This document shows, piece by piece, positions 7,010 through 14,061 of a DNA stretch of 16,311 nt (position 1 is its first letter; every line of letters starts with the position of its first letter). This DNA comes from an uncultured bacterium. Lineage in GTDB: Bacteria; Spirochaetota; Spirochaetia; Sphaerochaetales; Sphaerochaetaceae. Both the position numbers and the translations under genes were made by a program. The stretch is taken from the NCBI GenBank assembly GCA_905215015.1, contig CAJMOS010000068.1, positions 1-16,311 of the forward strand. Direction: 5' to 3'. The notes under the pieces are model-generated. The model was given only the letters and a program-made list of their open reading frames with translations. It did no database searches and was not told the origin of the DNA.

Positions 7010-8467
7010 CTAGAAGATCACAATCTGCATGGAGGACTCGAACACGGGATTGTCGCAGGCACCCTCGGAATCAAACTGCCATTTGCCGCCGAGGATGCAT
7101 TTGATCCCACGGAATTTAATCTGCGCATGCATCATGATATACACGTTTTTCAGGGTGGAAAGACCCGGAAAAAAGTCCTCTTTCGCTCCACTCGTAAGTG
7201 AAGGATAATTCTTTTCATAATTCAAGTCTAGAGAAATGAAATTGTACAGCAATTTGTCGATTCTGACGATCAGGTTGATCCTTTGGTCCTCCAGCCGCGC
7301 CGAGCCGGAATCGACCGTGGCCCGGAAGCGGAGCCCCGAGTAGACCTGCTCGTTGTCCATGGCGAGTCCCACCGTAGTGTCCAGCCAGGCCTGGCCCCGT
7401 TCCAACGGATGGTTCCGGCCCAGCCGCGCCAGATAGGTGTTTTCCAGGTCGTCACCATGGGCTTGGAAATCAGAGAGGATTCCTGCATTGTCGACCGGAT
7501 TGCCGTCGCTGTCGGTCACCTTGTCGTCATAGTCGTTACTGTCGGCGTCGTTGTAGCCGGTGGTGAAGTAGTCGGCGTAGTAGGTTCCCTTGACGGGGGT
7601 GGTGATGCTGGCGTTGAAGGAGAGGAACCCTGTGGGGATATAGCCGCCGATGCCCAGGCGGACCGCCTGGCTCTGGCTCCAGATCGAGGAGTGGGGGCCC
7701 TGGAGGATGTAGTCGGCAAAGAGCATGACCTGTCCGTTGTCCCCGGAGAAGAAGGGCTGTGTCACGTCGAAGGCGGTCTCAAAGAGGGTACGGTAGGAAT
7801 AGTCGACAGACAGCCCGTCGTCCGGGTCCTCGGTGAACATGTCTTCCTTCGCCCGCGGGTCGAAAAGGATCGACATGCCCCATTCCATGTTCCGGATCTT
7901 CATGAAGCGCTTCTCGTTCTCGCTAGCGAAAGGCCGGATATAGGCGCGCCACCCGAAGATCGAGGGAAGGAAGAGGTCGTCGACGACCAGCTCTTGTCCG
8001 AAACGCCCCCAAGGACCCAGCTTCAGGTTCAGGCCCGGCCTGCTTTCCAGATATCCTACCGAATAGTCATAGTAGGAGGAAAGCAAGGCCCCGTCCCCGA
8101 GGGTGATGTCCTCAAGCTTTCCGTAACGGAAATAAAAGGAGTCGTATCGCTCCCCATTGTGCATCGAGTAGATGAACCCCGCATACTGCTCGGCGACAGT
8201 CCTGTGGTACTCTCCATGGGACATGGCTCCCTTCTCTGGCATCTGGTAGTTGGAAAAGTCGAAGGAAACCCAAGGATAATCCGACTGGAACTCCCCGTAG
8301 AACGTGAAGTTGAAGGTGGTCACCAGTTTGCCGATTTCCACTGTCGGCATCAGTGAAAAGTGGAAATTGCCGTCGTTGGTGGCGACTATCGAGCCCGAAG
8401 TATCCTCGGCGGAAAGCGGAAGGACTATGGCAAGGACCGCAAGCAAGGCGGGCAACAGTTTCTTCAT
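7010..8467 (-). CDS. Putative outer-membrane beta-barrel protein
   Basis: A 485-residue protein with signal peptide MKKLLPALLAVLAIVLPLSA and many amphipathic, aromatic beta strands (FNFTFYGEFQSDY, SFYFRYGKL, YIPTGFLSFNASI, YSGLRFRATV). It ends in MQIVIF, a C-terminal Phe typical of barrel assembly. I recognise no named family. An Asp/Asn-rich loop near residues 320-345 could bind Ca2+ or be a surface loop. The ATG at 8467 was chosen because AAGGAG lies 6 nt upstream and the signal peptide then starts cleanly. An in-frame ATG at 8485 overlaps the ttcA-like stop as ATGA but lacks a good ribosome binding site. About 40 codons near 7140-7265 are AT-rich and use codons the neighbours avoid. The stop codon lies inside the ribosome binding site of the next gene, so the two barrels are probably translated together. 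Confidence 0.75.
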   Translation of the reverse strand: MKKLLPALLAVLAIVLPLSAEDTSGSIVATNDGNFHFSLMPTVEIGKLVTTFNFTFYGEFQSDYPWVSFDFSNYQMPEKGAMSHGEYHRTVAEQYAGFIYSMHNGERYDSFYFRYGKLEDITLGDGALLSSYYDYSVGYLESRPGLNLKLGPWGRFGQELVVDDLFLPSIFGWRAYIRPFASENEKRFMKIRNMEWGMSILFDPRAKEDMFTEDPDDGLSVDYSYRTLFETAFDVTQPFFSGDNGQVMLFADYILQGPHSSIWSQSQAVRLGIGGYIPTGFLSFNASITTPVKGTYYADYFTTGYNDADSNDYDDKVTDSDGNPVDNAGILSDFQAHGDDLENTYLARLGRNHPLERGQAWLDTTVGLAMDNEQVYSGLRFRATVDSGSARLEDQRINLIVRIDKLLYNFISLDLNYEKNYPSLTSGAKEDFFPGLSTLKNVYIMMHAQIKFRGIKCILGGKWQFDSEGACDNPVFESSMQIVIF

Positions 8468-8481
8468 GGCCGTCTCCTTCC

Positions 8482-9237
8482 TCATCGCGGCAGCCCGTGG
8501 GCGGCGTAGACATGCTCCCTGACCAGCCTGTCCATGCGGGTCAGCTGCCCGAGGATCGGCTTCAGCGCGGAGCGGATGTTGGTCTGGTCGAAAGGGCAGA
8601 CTGCCTTGATGCAGGGGATGTTGTAGGTGTCTGCCAGGCGACGGGTCACCTTCTCGTGCACCTCGATCATCGGCCTGATTACCTTGAGCTTCCCCCCGAA
8701 GAAATCCTGTACCGGGCTCATCGTCTCGAACCTGCCTCGGAAGAAGAGGTTCATCATCGTCGTCTCTACAAGGTCGTCGAGGTGATGGCCCTCGGCCACC
8801 AGATGCCAGCCATGGGAATCGAGGAACTGGAAGAAAACGCGCCGGCGGTTGCGGGCGCAGAGGTAGCAGTTGAACTCACCCTTGAATCCCTCGTGGTGCT
8901 GGACTTCCGTGACAATCGTCAAATCAATGCCGAGATCTTCGAAATAGGAGCGCAGCAACGCCTTGCGCTCCTCGCCAACCGGGTGTTCCTGCCAGTCAAT
9001 CAGGAGGCCATGCAGCCGGTAGTGGATTGGAAGCCACTTTTGGCGTAGCGAAAGCGCCAGCGCCAGGGCAAGGCTGTCCTTGCCGCCGGAGACGGCTATG
9101 AGCACGTCGTCCCCATCCCCGAACATCCCGTATTCGCTGACCGCCTTTCCCGTGGTCTTCAGGAAGCGCATGACCCAGGGAGGGATGTCTCCGGAGAGCA
9201 GCTTGTGGTAATCCAATTTGTCGCTTTGCGCCTGCAT
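8482..9237 (-). CDS. TtcA-like PP-loop tRNA thiolation enzyme
   Basis: A 251-residue N-type PP-loop ATPase. SGGKDS at 50-55 binds and activates ATP. CYLC at 124-127, followed by ARNRRR, matches the Cys-x-x-Cys Fe-S site of TtcA, and GHHLDDLVET (150-159) is the second conserved block. A later pair, PCIKAVC (Cys209 and Cys214), supplies the third cluster cysteine position. The likely reaction is adenylation and sulfur transfer to a tRNA base, 2-thiocytidine at position 32 if it is TtcA proper. It could also be one of the related TtuA/TilS-superfamily enzymes, so I give no gene symbol. The start ATG lies 4 nt after the stop of the HD gene. No strong ribosome binding site is visible there, but TAGAAT sits 6 nt before the ATG. 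The stop overlaps an alternative start of the next gene. Confidence 0.8.
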   Translation of the reverse strand: MQAQSDKLDYHKLLSGDIPPWVMRFLKTTGKAVSEYGMFGDGDDVLIAVSGGKDSLALALALSLRQKWLPIHYRLHGLLIDWQEHPVGEERKALLRSYFEDLGIDLTIVTEVQHHEGFKGEFNCYLCARNRRRVFFQFLDSHGWHLVAEGHHLDDLVETTMMNLFFRGRFETMSPVQDFFGGKLKVIRPMIEVHEKVTRRLADTYNIPCIKAVCPFDQTNIRSALKPILGQLTRMDRLVREHVYAAHGLPR

Positions 9238-9241
9238 GGCT

Positions 9242-10495
9242 TCATTCTAGCAAATTCCGCACGTTCTTGCCATCAACCATGGCAGGCAGATAGAGGCGGG
9301 TCTTGCGCAGGCAGCGGGTGAACACCTGGCTGATGTCGGACTGGAAGAGCTGGTCCCGCTCAAGGAAGGGCACCTTCCTTCCGTCGGAAAGCAGTATGGG
9401 GATATCGGCCTCGAAGGAAACCGGCTCGGGAATATCGACGGCCACCTGCCACGGCTTCAGTGCCGGATAGGACGCCGAGAGCCGTTCGAAGATCCGTTGC
9501 TCGATCTCGCCACGTCCCGCAAGGCTGGACGCTTTGCGGTCAAAGGGGTTGGTCTCGCACCAGTCTCTCTCATAGGCAACCGGAAACAGCCGGCCGTCGT
9601 GCACCTGGCGGATATTCTCGAAGGCGGGGTGGCCGACCTCGCCGGCAAGCTGGAAGAACTGGCTGTCGTCAAGCCCGTACAGTTGCTTTCCTTCGATCGC
9701 CCCATCGGCCAAGGCTGCCAGCAGCGCCTTCTTGATCATCGCCGTGGCGGAGCGGGTCGACGGATGCCAGTAGACCGAACGGTACATCAGGTACTTGCCG
9801 AACAAGAGATGCTCGACATTGCCCAGCGCCTTCTCTTCCAGCGCGGGGAAGCCGTCGGAAAGAACCATGTGGGATGTGATGAAAGAGGCATCCTGGCTGC
9901 CATAGGGGACCCCGCAGAACCATGCGTCCCGGTTCAGGTAGTCCAGCTTGTCCGGATCCAGCGTGCCGCTGAGCATTTTCCGGTAGCAGGCCACCTCCTG
10001 GTCGTCGGTGGAAAGCGTGTCGTCGATGATGCTGGCGACCATCGGCGGTTCCGCCCCCGCCTGAAGAAGCGCCTGGTGCAGTTCCCTTTCGCCCATGACC
10101 ATTTCCCCGGCCAGAGCCTCGTGGCTCTTCAACGGAAGTTCTTTCAGCGAATGGGCGTAGGGGAAGTGGCCGATATCGTGCAGCAGCGCCGCTGCCAGGA
10201 AGCTCCTGACCCCCGGCGTGGTAAAAAAGGACTCGCAGCCTTTGCGCGCGAGGGAGCGGAGGATGGAGAGGGCCAGGTAGTAGACCCCGAGGCTGTGGTC
10301 GAGACGGGTATGGACTGCCGAGGGATAGAGCAGGGAAGCCGGTCCCAGCTGCTGGATGCGGGAGAGCTTCTGCACGCACCTGCATCGCATGACCCGGAAA
10401 AGCTCCGTGCTCATCGGGATGTCCTTCCAGAGCGCGTCGCGCACCGTCATCTCCAGGCCGTCATACAAAAGGGAAAGCATTTCGTTGTGGTTCAT
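9242..10495 (-). CDS. HD-domain phosphohydrolase, dGTPase/SAMHD1-like
   Basis: A 417-residue HD-superfamily protein. The metal site is visible as RLDHSLGV (His67), LLHDIGHFPYAHS (His106-Asp107) and TLDPDKLDYLNRD (Asp near 182), the same arrangement as dGTPase/SAMHD1-like phosphohydrolases, which cleave dNTPs or related nucleotides. The C-terminal part (about 270-417) is the helical/beta accessory region of this family. The start MNHNEM at 10495 fits the family N-terminus. The frame stays open upstream, but that extension is Arg/Ser-rich and antisense to the divergent gene. The only ribosome-binding-like sequence is GGAG just two bases from the ATG. The gene heads the five-gene minus-strand operon and shares an inverted repeat containing its start codon with the divergent small gene. 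Substrate is not predictable from sequence alone. Confidence 0.85.
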   Translation of the reverse strand: MNHNEMLSLLYDGLEMTVRDALWKDIPMSTELFRVMRCRCVQKLSRIQQLGPASLLYPSAVHTRLDHSLGVYYLALSILRSLARKGCESFFTTPGVRSFLAAALLHDIGHFPYAHSLKELPLKSHEALAGEMVMGERELHQALLQAGAEPPMVASIIDDTLSTDDQEVACYRKMLSGTLDPDKLDYLNRDAWFCGVPYGSQDASFITSHMVLSDGFPALEEKALGNVEHLLFGKYLMYRSVYWHPSTRSATAMIKKALLAALADGAIEGKQLYGLDDSQFFQLAGEVGHPAFENIRQVHDGRLFPVAYERDWCETNPFDRKASSLAGRGEIEQRIFERLSASYPALKPWQVAVDIPEPVSFEADIPILLSDGRKVPFLERDQLFQSDISQVFTRCLRKTRLYLPAMVDGKNVRNLLE

Positions 10496-10553
10496 GGCTC
10501 CATGGTAAACGGAACTGTACCGAAAGGAAAGATTGGGGTACGATGGAGCCATG
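10493..10553. promoter_or_regulatory. Inverted repeat over two divergent start codons
   Basis: The arms CATGGCTCCATGGTA (10493-10507) and TACGATGGAGCCATG (10539-10553) are reverse complements at 14 of 15 positions, separated by 31 bp. Each arm ends in the start codon of one divergent gene, and each reads outward as TACNAT, GGAGCC, ATG. Only 55 bp separate the two start codons, so both promoters must be inside or overlap the genes. TACNAT can be read as a weak -10 placed 6 bp before each ATG. No clear -35 was found. Alternatively, GGAG is a ribosome binding site at abnormally short distance, or the repeat is an operator. Confidence 0.55.
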
Positions 10554-10952
10554 CGACGCTTCCACCTTTTGCTGCTGGCTCTTCTTTCCTCCATTCCGCT
10601 CTCCGCCAAGGAGACCGAGCAGCGCCTCGCCATCGAGCGGGGCGAGATTGTCGCCGCCACCGACGCGACCCTTGGCGCCATCACCGAGCCGGATCCCCAG
10701 GTGCGGGCCATGCTGGAGCATGCATACACATTGGACTGGCTGGAAGCCTATGTCTCCCCAGAGGTGAGGAACGCTTTTCCCCGTGTCTATGGAGACCGTC
10801 TGACAGGCATGCTGCCGGTAAAGGGGGCGTTGTATGGGAAACCCGTCCCGAGCGGACCCTATGCCTTGGTCCCGGTACGCCTTCCTGACGGCACCTACCT
10901 GACCCTCTGCCTGAGGGACAACCTGCTCGTCAGCCTTTCCTTCGGGTCCTAA
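10551..10952 (+). CDS. Small exported protein of unknown function
   Basis: A 133-residue protein with a signal peptide (MRRFHLLLLALLSSIPLSA, then KETEQ). The mature region of about 114 residues has an acidic helical half (EQRLAIERGEIVAATD...MLEHAYTLDWLEAYVS) and a Gly/Pro-rich beta half (YALVPVRLPDGTYLTLCLRDNLLVSLSF). No family is recognised, and no lipobox or membrane anchor is present. The ATG at 10551 puts the signal peptide at the N-terminus; a TTG at 10533 in the same frame would add six residues. It is a lone plus-strand gene between two minus-strand operons. Its stop (TAA) shares CTAA with the trkH stop, and its start lies in the inverted repeat. Its cysteine is single, so no internal disulfide is expected. 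Confidence 0.65.
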   Translation: MRRFHLLLLALLSSIPLSAKETEQRLAIERGEIVAATDATLGAITEPDPQVRAMLEHAYTLDWLEAYVSPEVRNAFPRVYGDRLTGMLPVKGALYGKPVPSGPYALVPVRLPDGTYLTLCLRDNLLVSLSFGS

Positions 10953-12520
10953 CCTTCGTCCTGGTGGGCGATCTTTTCCAGCACCTGTGTCTGGCGGTGC
11001 TGCTTGTAATATTCCTTTTCCTGGACAAGCCTGCGTTTTTCGTTCTTGCTTGCCTGCCACGCCGACTGGTCCCTCCAGAAGGAACGGGAGAAGAGGGCGT
11101 AGACGGTGACCAGCTCGAGACGGCCGGCAAGCATCAGGAAAGAGAATACCCACTGGCACCAGGACGGAAAGACGCTGAAGTTGCCCGTCGGGCCGATGTT
11201 GCCGAAACCGATGCCGATGTTCCCGAGGGCAAGGAAGGCCGCGGAGAAGGTGGTGAGCAGGTCCTGGCCGGCAAGGGAGATGACGATTGACCCGATGACG
11301 CCGGTGGTCAGGTAGAGGCCGACGAAACCGGCGATGCCCAGCATGACGTCGTTGTCCACCACGTTGTCGCCGACGCGGTTCTTGCAGACGGCGCTGGGGT
11401 GGAGCCTTTTGTGGAGCGTGTTCCTGCCCAGGTTGACCAGGGCGACGACCCGGACCACCTTGATGCCGCCTCCTGCCGATCCGGCGCAACCGCCGACGAA
11501 GAAAAGGGCGAACAGGAGCATCTGGCAGAAGACCGGCCAACGGGTGTAGTCGGCCGTGGCGAAACCGGTGGTGGTCAGGACGCTGACCACCTGGAAGAAG
11601 GCGTACCGCAGGGAAGTGAGGAAATCCTTGTACAGCCCGCCGAAGGTCAGGCTCAGGGCGATCAGGAAGGAGAATGCCAGAACGATGTTGGCATAGGCCT
11701 TGAGCTCGCCGTCACGCAAGGCCTGCCTCGCCCTTCCGCTGAGCATCTTGAAATAGAGGGAGAAGTTGACGCCGGAGAGGAACATGAAGCAAATGCAGAC
11801 GGTGTCGACAAAGGGACTCTGGAAGGAGCCGATCGAGCTGTTGCGGACGCAGAAGCCTGCGGCGCTCATCGTGCTGAAGGTGATGGTGACCGCGTCATAC
11901 CAGGAAAGCTTGCCCAGCATCAGCACCACCACCTGCAGGGCGGAAATGCCCAGGTAGATCGTCCAAAGCGCGCCTGCGGTGCCTCCCGTCTTCGGGGTCA
12001 GCTTGTCCTTGGTCGGGCCCGCCGACTCGCTGCCATAGAGCATCGTCCCCTTGACGCCGAGCATCGGAAGGAAGGCGACGAAGAGGACGACGATTCCCAT
12101 GCCGCCCAGCCAGTTGGTCTCGCTGCGCCAGAAAAGGATGGAGCGGGCCTTGTCCTCGATCGAGGTCATGGCGCTCGCCCCGGTGGTGGTGAACCCGCTC
12201 ATGATCTCGAAATATGCGGCGGAATAGCTGTCCATTGTCCCGGACAGCAGGAGGGGCAGGGCGCCGAAGGCGGTCGCCAGCACCCAGGTCAGGGTGACGA
12301 ACAAGAATCCGTCGGCAGGACTCATACGGTCGTTCTTGCGGTTACGGCAGAAGAACAGGACCAGGAAACTGAACAGGGCCACCAGGCCCATGGTCAGCAG
12401 GAAAGAGCGCAGAGCCGCCTGCTCATGCCAGCAATAGGCGATGATGGCGGGGATGCCCATGAAAAGCCCGATGAAAATCTGGATCAGGGCAAGCAGGCGA
12501 AAATCCTGTTTCAGGTTCAT
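10949..12520 (-). CDS. trkH: Trk-type K+ uptake transmembrane subunit TrkH
   Basis: A 523-residue membrane protein with about ten hydrophobic segments and the fourfold pore pattern of TrkH/KtrB. The filter-like loops are GFTTTGASAM, TMSAAGFCV, LTTTGFATADY and LGNIGIGFGNIGP, one per repeat. WRSETNWLGGMGIVVL is a strongly conserved TrkH block. It forms the K+ (or Na+/K+) permeation path in the inner membrane and is gated by the cytoplasmic RCK subunit TrkA. The C-terminus carries a charged, roughly 45-residue cytoplasmic tail rich in Lys, Gln and Glu. Its ATG overlaps the trkA stop as ATGA, so the two are translationally coupled. The 3' end converges with the small exported gene, overlapping by four bases, with no hairpin terminator seen. 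Confidence 0.95.
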   Translation of the reverse strand: MNLKQDFRLLALIQIFIGLFMGIPAIIAYCWHEQAALRSFLLTMGLVALFSFLVLFFCRNRKNDRMSPADGFLFVTLTWVLATAFGALPLLLSGTMDSYSAAYFEIMSGFTTTGASAMTSIEDKARSILFWRSETNWLGGMGIVVLFVAFLPMLGVKGTMLYGSESAGPTKDKLTPKTGGTAGALWTIYLGISALQVVVLMLGKLSWYDAVTITFSTMSAAGFCVRNSSIGSFQSPFVDTVCICFMFLSGVNFSLYFKMLSGRARQALRDGELKAYANIVLAFSFLIALSLTFGGLYKDFLTSLRYAFFQVVSVLTTTGFATADYTRWPVFCQMLLFALFFVGGCAGSAGGGIKVVRVVALVNLGRNTLHKRLHPSAVCKNRVGDNVVDNDVMLGIAGFVGLYLTTGVIGSIVISLAGQDLLTTFSAAFLALGNIGIGFGNIGPTGNFSVFPSWCQWVFSFLMLAGRLELVTVYALFSRSFWRDQSAWQASKNEKRRLVQEKEYYKQHRQTQVLEKIAHQDEG

Positions 12521-13863
12521 GAGAAGAGCCTCGTCGCGTAATCGACCCTGCCGTGGGGGACCGCGACCAGGATGGTGTCCCCCTCCGTGAAGGTATAGTT
12601 GCCATTTGCAAGGATGCTGTTCTTGTCCTTGTCGGTGACGCCCGTGATGATCACCTTGCCGGCAAGCGGGACATCCTTCAGCTTCTGCCCGAGCAGCTTG
12701 TTGGTCGCGGTGAGCTTGTACTCCGCCACCTCGATGGAACCTCCAAAGATCGAGTGGATGGAGGTGATGTTCTCGCCCCGGATATAGCGCAGCAGGCTGT
12801 CGACCGTCGACTCGGTGGAGCTGATGACGGTGTCGATGTCCAGATGGCGGGCAAGCATGGCGTAGTTGGGGTTGGTCTTGACCAGCGCGATCGTGTGGGC
12901 GATGCCCATACGCTTGGCATAGGCGCTGATGATGATGTTCAGCTCGTCCTTGTCGGTGATCGCCACCATCAGGTCATAGTCGTCGAGCGACTCGTCGTCC
13001 CAGACGCTCTGGTCGGTGATGTCCCCCTTGATGACCAGCGTCTCGGGGTACATCTCGCTGAACTGCTCGCACTTCGCCTCGTCGATGTCGACCACGGTGA
13101 TCCATTTCCGTCTGGAGGGGGAGAACTTGCTGAGCAGATAGCGGCTGATCCGTCCGGCCCCAACCAGGCAGATATGCCGGGGCGAGCTGATCGACGCGTC
13201 GAACTCGCCGAGCATCTCGGTCATCTGGTCCTTGAAGGTGATCAGCGCCAGCGTGTCGCCCTTCTGCAGCACTGTTGACCCGGAGGGAAGCAGCGTCTGC
13301 CTTCCCCGCTGGATGGCGGACAGGACGAAGGGGGTCTTGATCAGCGGCCTGACCTTGGAAAGCGGCATGTCCCTCAGCGGGCTGTCGTAGGAAATGGAAA
13401 GGTTGCAGAGGATGAACGGCGTGTGGGGGAAGGTCATTGCCCCCTGGTAGAGGCCGTTCATGATGATGTCGTAGACCTGCTTGGAGACCTCCTCGGACGG
13501 GTTGACGATGATGTCGACCCCCAAGAGCGGGACGTTCATCTCGCTGCCGGTGTAGCTCATCGACCGGATGACGGCGATGGTCCGGGGTGTCTTGAATTTG
13601 CTGGAGACGAGGGCGCAGGAGACGAGGTTGACCTCATCGCTGTTGGTGATGGCGATGAAGATATCGGCATTCTTGCACCCCGCCTCGTCCAGCACCTCGG
13701 GGTCGGTACCGCTGCCGTTGACGGCCATGCAGTCGAGCTTTTGCGAGACCAGGTCGCACTGGTCCGGGTCCGAGTCGATGAACGTGATGTCCTTCTTTTC
13801 TCCAATCAGGAGCTTCGCAAGGTGCAGGCCGCGGTGGCCGGCCCCAAGAATAACAACAAGCAT
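12517..13863 (-). CDS. trkA: Trk K+ uptake regulatory subunit TrkA
   Basis: A 448-residue cytoplasmic protein built of two tandem RCK units, the usual TrkA length. The first Rossmann NAD-binding motif is VVILGAGHRGLHLAKLL (GAGHRG 7-12), followed by an acidic residue after the second strand (FIDSD). The second unit starts near residue 230 with CLVGAGRISRYLL and VVDIDEAKCEQ. RCK_C-type segments follow each unit (for example ELSISYDSPLRDMPLSKV-like and VAEYKLTATNKLLGQKL). It binds NAD(H)/ATP and gates TrkH. The start ATG lies 6 bp after a TAAAGT hexamer, and no Shine-Dalgarno sequence is visible, so a leaderless message is possible. It is the first gene of the trkA-trkH operon and diverges from metG. 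Confidence 0.95.
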   Translation of the reverse strand: MLVVILGAGHRGLHLAKLLIGEKKDITFIDSDPDQCDLVSQKLDCMAVNGSGTDPEVLDEAGCKNADIFIAITNSDEVNLVSCALVSSKFKTPRTIAVIRSMSYTGSEMNVPLLGVDIIVNPSEEVSKQVYDIIMNGLYQGAMTFPHTPFILCNLSISYDSPLRDMPLSKVRPLIKTPFVLSAIQRGRQTLLPSGSTVLQKGDTLALITFKDQMTEMLGEFDASISSPRHICLVGAGRISRYLLSKFSPSRRKWITVVDIDEAKCEQFSEMYPETLVIKGDITDQSVWDDESLDDYDLMVAITDKDELNIIISAYAKRMGIAHTIALVKTNPNYAMLARHLDIDTVISSTESTVDSLLRYIRGENITSIHSIFGGSIEVAEYKLTATNKLLGQKLKDVPLAGKVIITGVTDKDKNSILANGNYTFTEGDTILVAVPHGRVDYATRLFS

Positions 13864-13869
13864 GGTTCC

Positions 13870-13898
13870 ACTTTATCAAAGGGAGGAGGAACGCTCAA
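13870..13898 (-). promoter_or_regulatory. Candidate trkA promoter
   Basis: Read on the minus strand, TTGAGC (13893-13898) is followed after 17 bp by TAAAGT (13870-13875). Six bases (GGAACC) then lead into the trkA ATG at 13863. The spacing is ideal for a housekeeping sigma factor. The predicted transcription start would fall at or next to the A of the ATG, giving little or no leader. No Shine-Dalgarno sequence is present. Confidence 0.5.
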
Positions 13899-14024
13899 CT
13901 CCCTAAAATCGGGACGTACAGGACAGAGCCCATGAAAGGGGGGGACCGGCAGGCTTCCCCGATTCCGAACCATTCCGTCCCCGCTGCCGAGGGAAGATGC
14001 GGCGGCCGGGACTGGCGCCTTCGC
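13899..14024. other. trkA-metG intergenic region, no gene
   Basis: This is the middle of a 198-bp divergent intergenic region. It is GC-rich with homopurine/homopyrimidine runs (an eight-G run at 13938-13944 and neighbours). A tandem 10-bp repeat lies at 13962-13981: ATTCCGAACC then ATTCCGTCCC, eight of ten positions identical. CTTCCC (13954-13959) pairs with GGGAAG (13991-13996). These could be an operator or an RNA structure, but each is short. No open frame with a start and ribosome binding site was supported. Confidence 0.3.
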
Positions 14025-14053
14025 TTGCAGAGAGCGGCTATTAGGATTATAGT
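14025..14053 (+). promoter_or_regulatory. Candidate metG promoter
   Basis: TTGCAG (14025-14030), exactly 17 bp, then TATAGT (14048-14053, five of six matches to TATAAT). Only eight bases separate this -10 from the metG ATG at 14062, so transcription is predicted to start within about two bases of the start codon. TTTGGGTCT before the ATG contains no proper ribosome binding site. The -35 is weak beyond TTG. Confidence 0.5.
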
Positions 14054-14061
14054 TTGGGTCT

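Noticed and set aside
8468..8485. Upstream ATG (8485) for the barrel protein, overlapping the ttcA-like stop as ATGA
   Set aside because: The ATG at 8467 has AAGGAG 6 nt upstream and gives a clean signal peptide. The upstream ATG lacks a ribosome binding site and adds a charged segment.
10496..10729. N-terminal extension of the HD protein by 78 residues
   Set aside because: The extension is Arg/Ser-rich, reads antisense through the divergent exported-protein gene, and has no homology to HD proteins. The ATG at 10495 fits the family.
9497..10888. Plus-strand frame of about 460 codons across the HD gene and the small exported gene
   Set aside because: It is antisense to conserved HD motifs and in a different frame from the signal-peptide gene; no family is recognisable.
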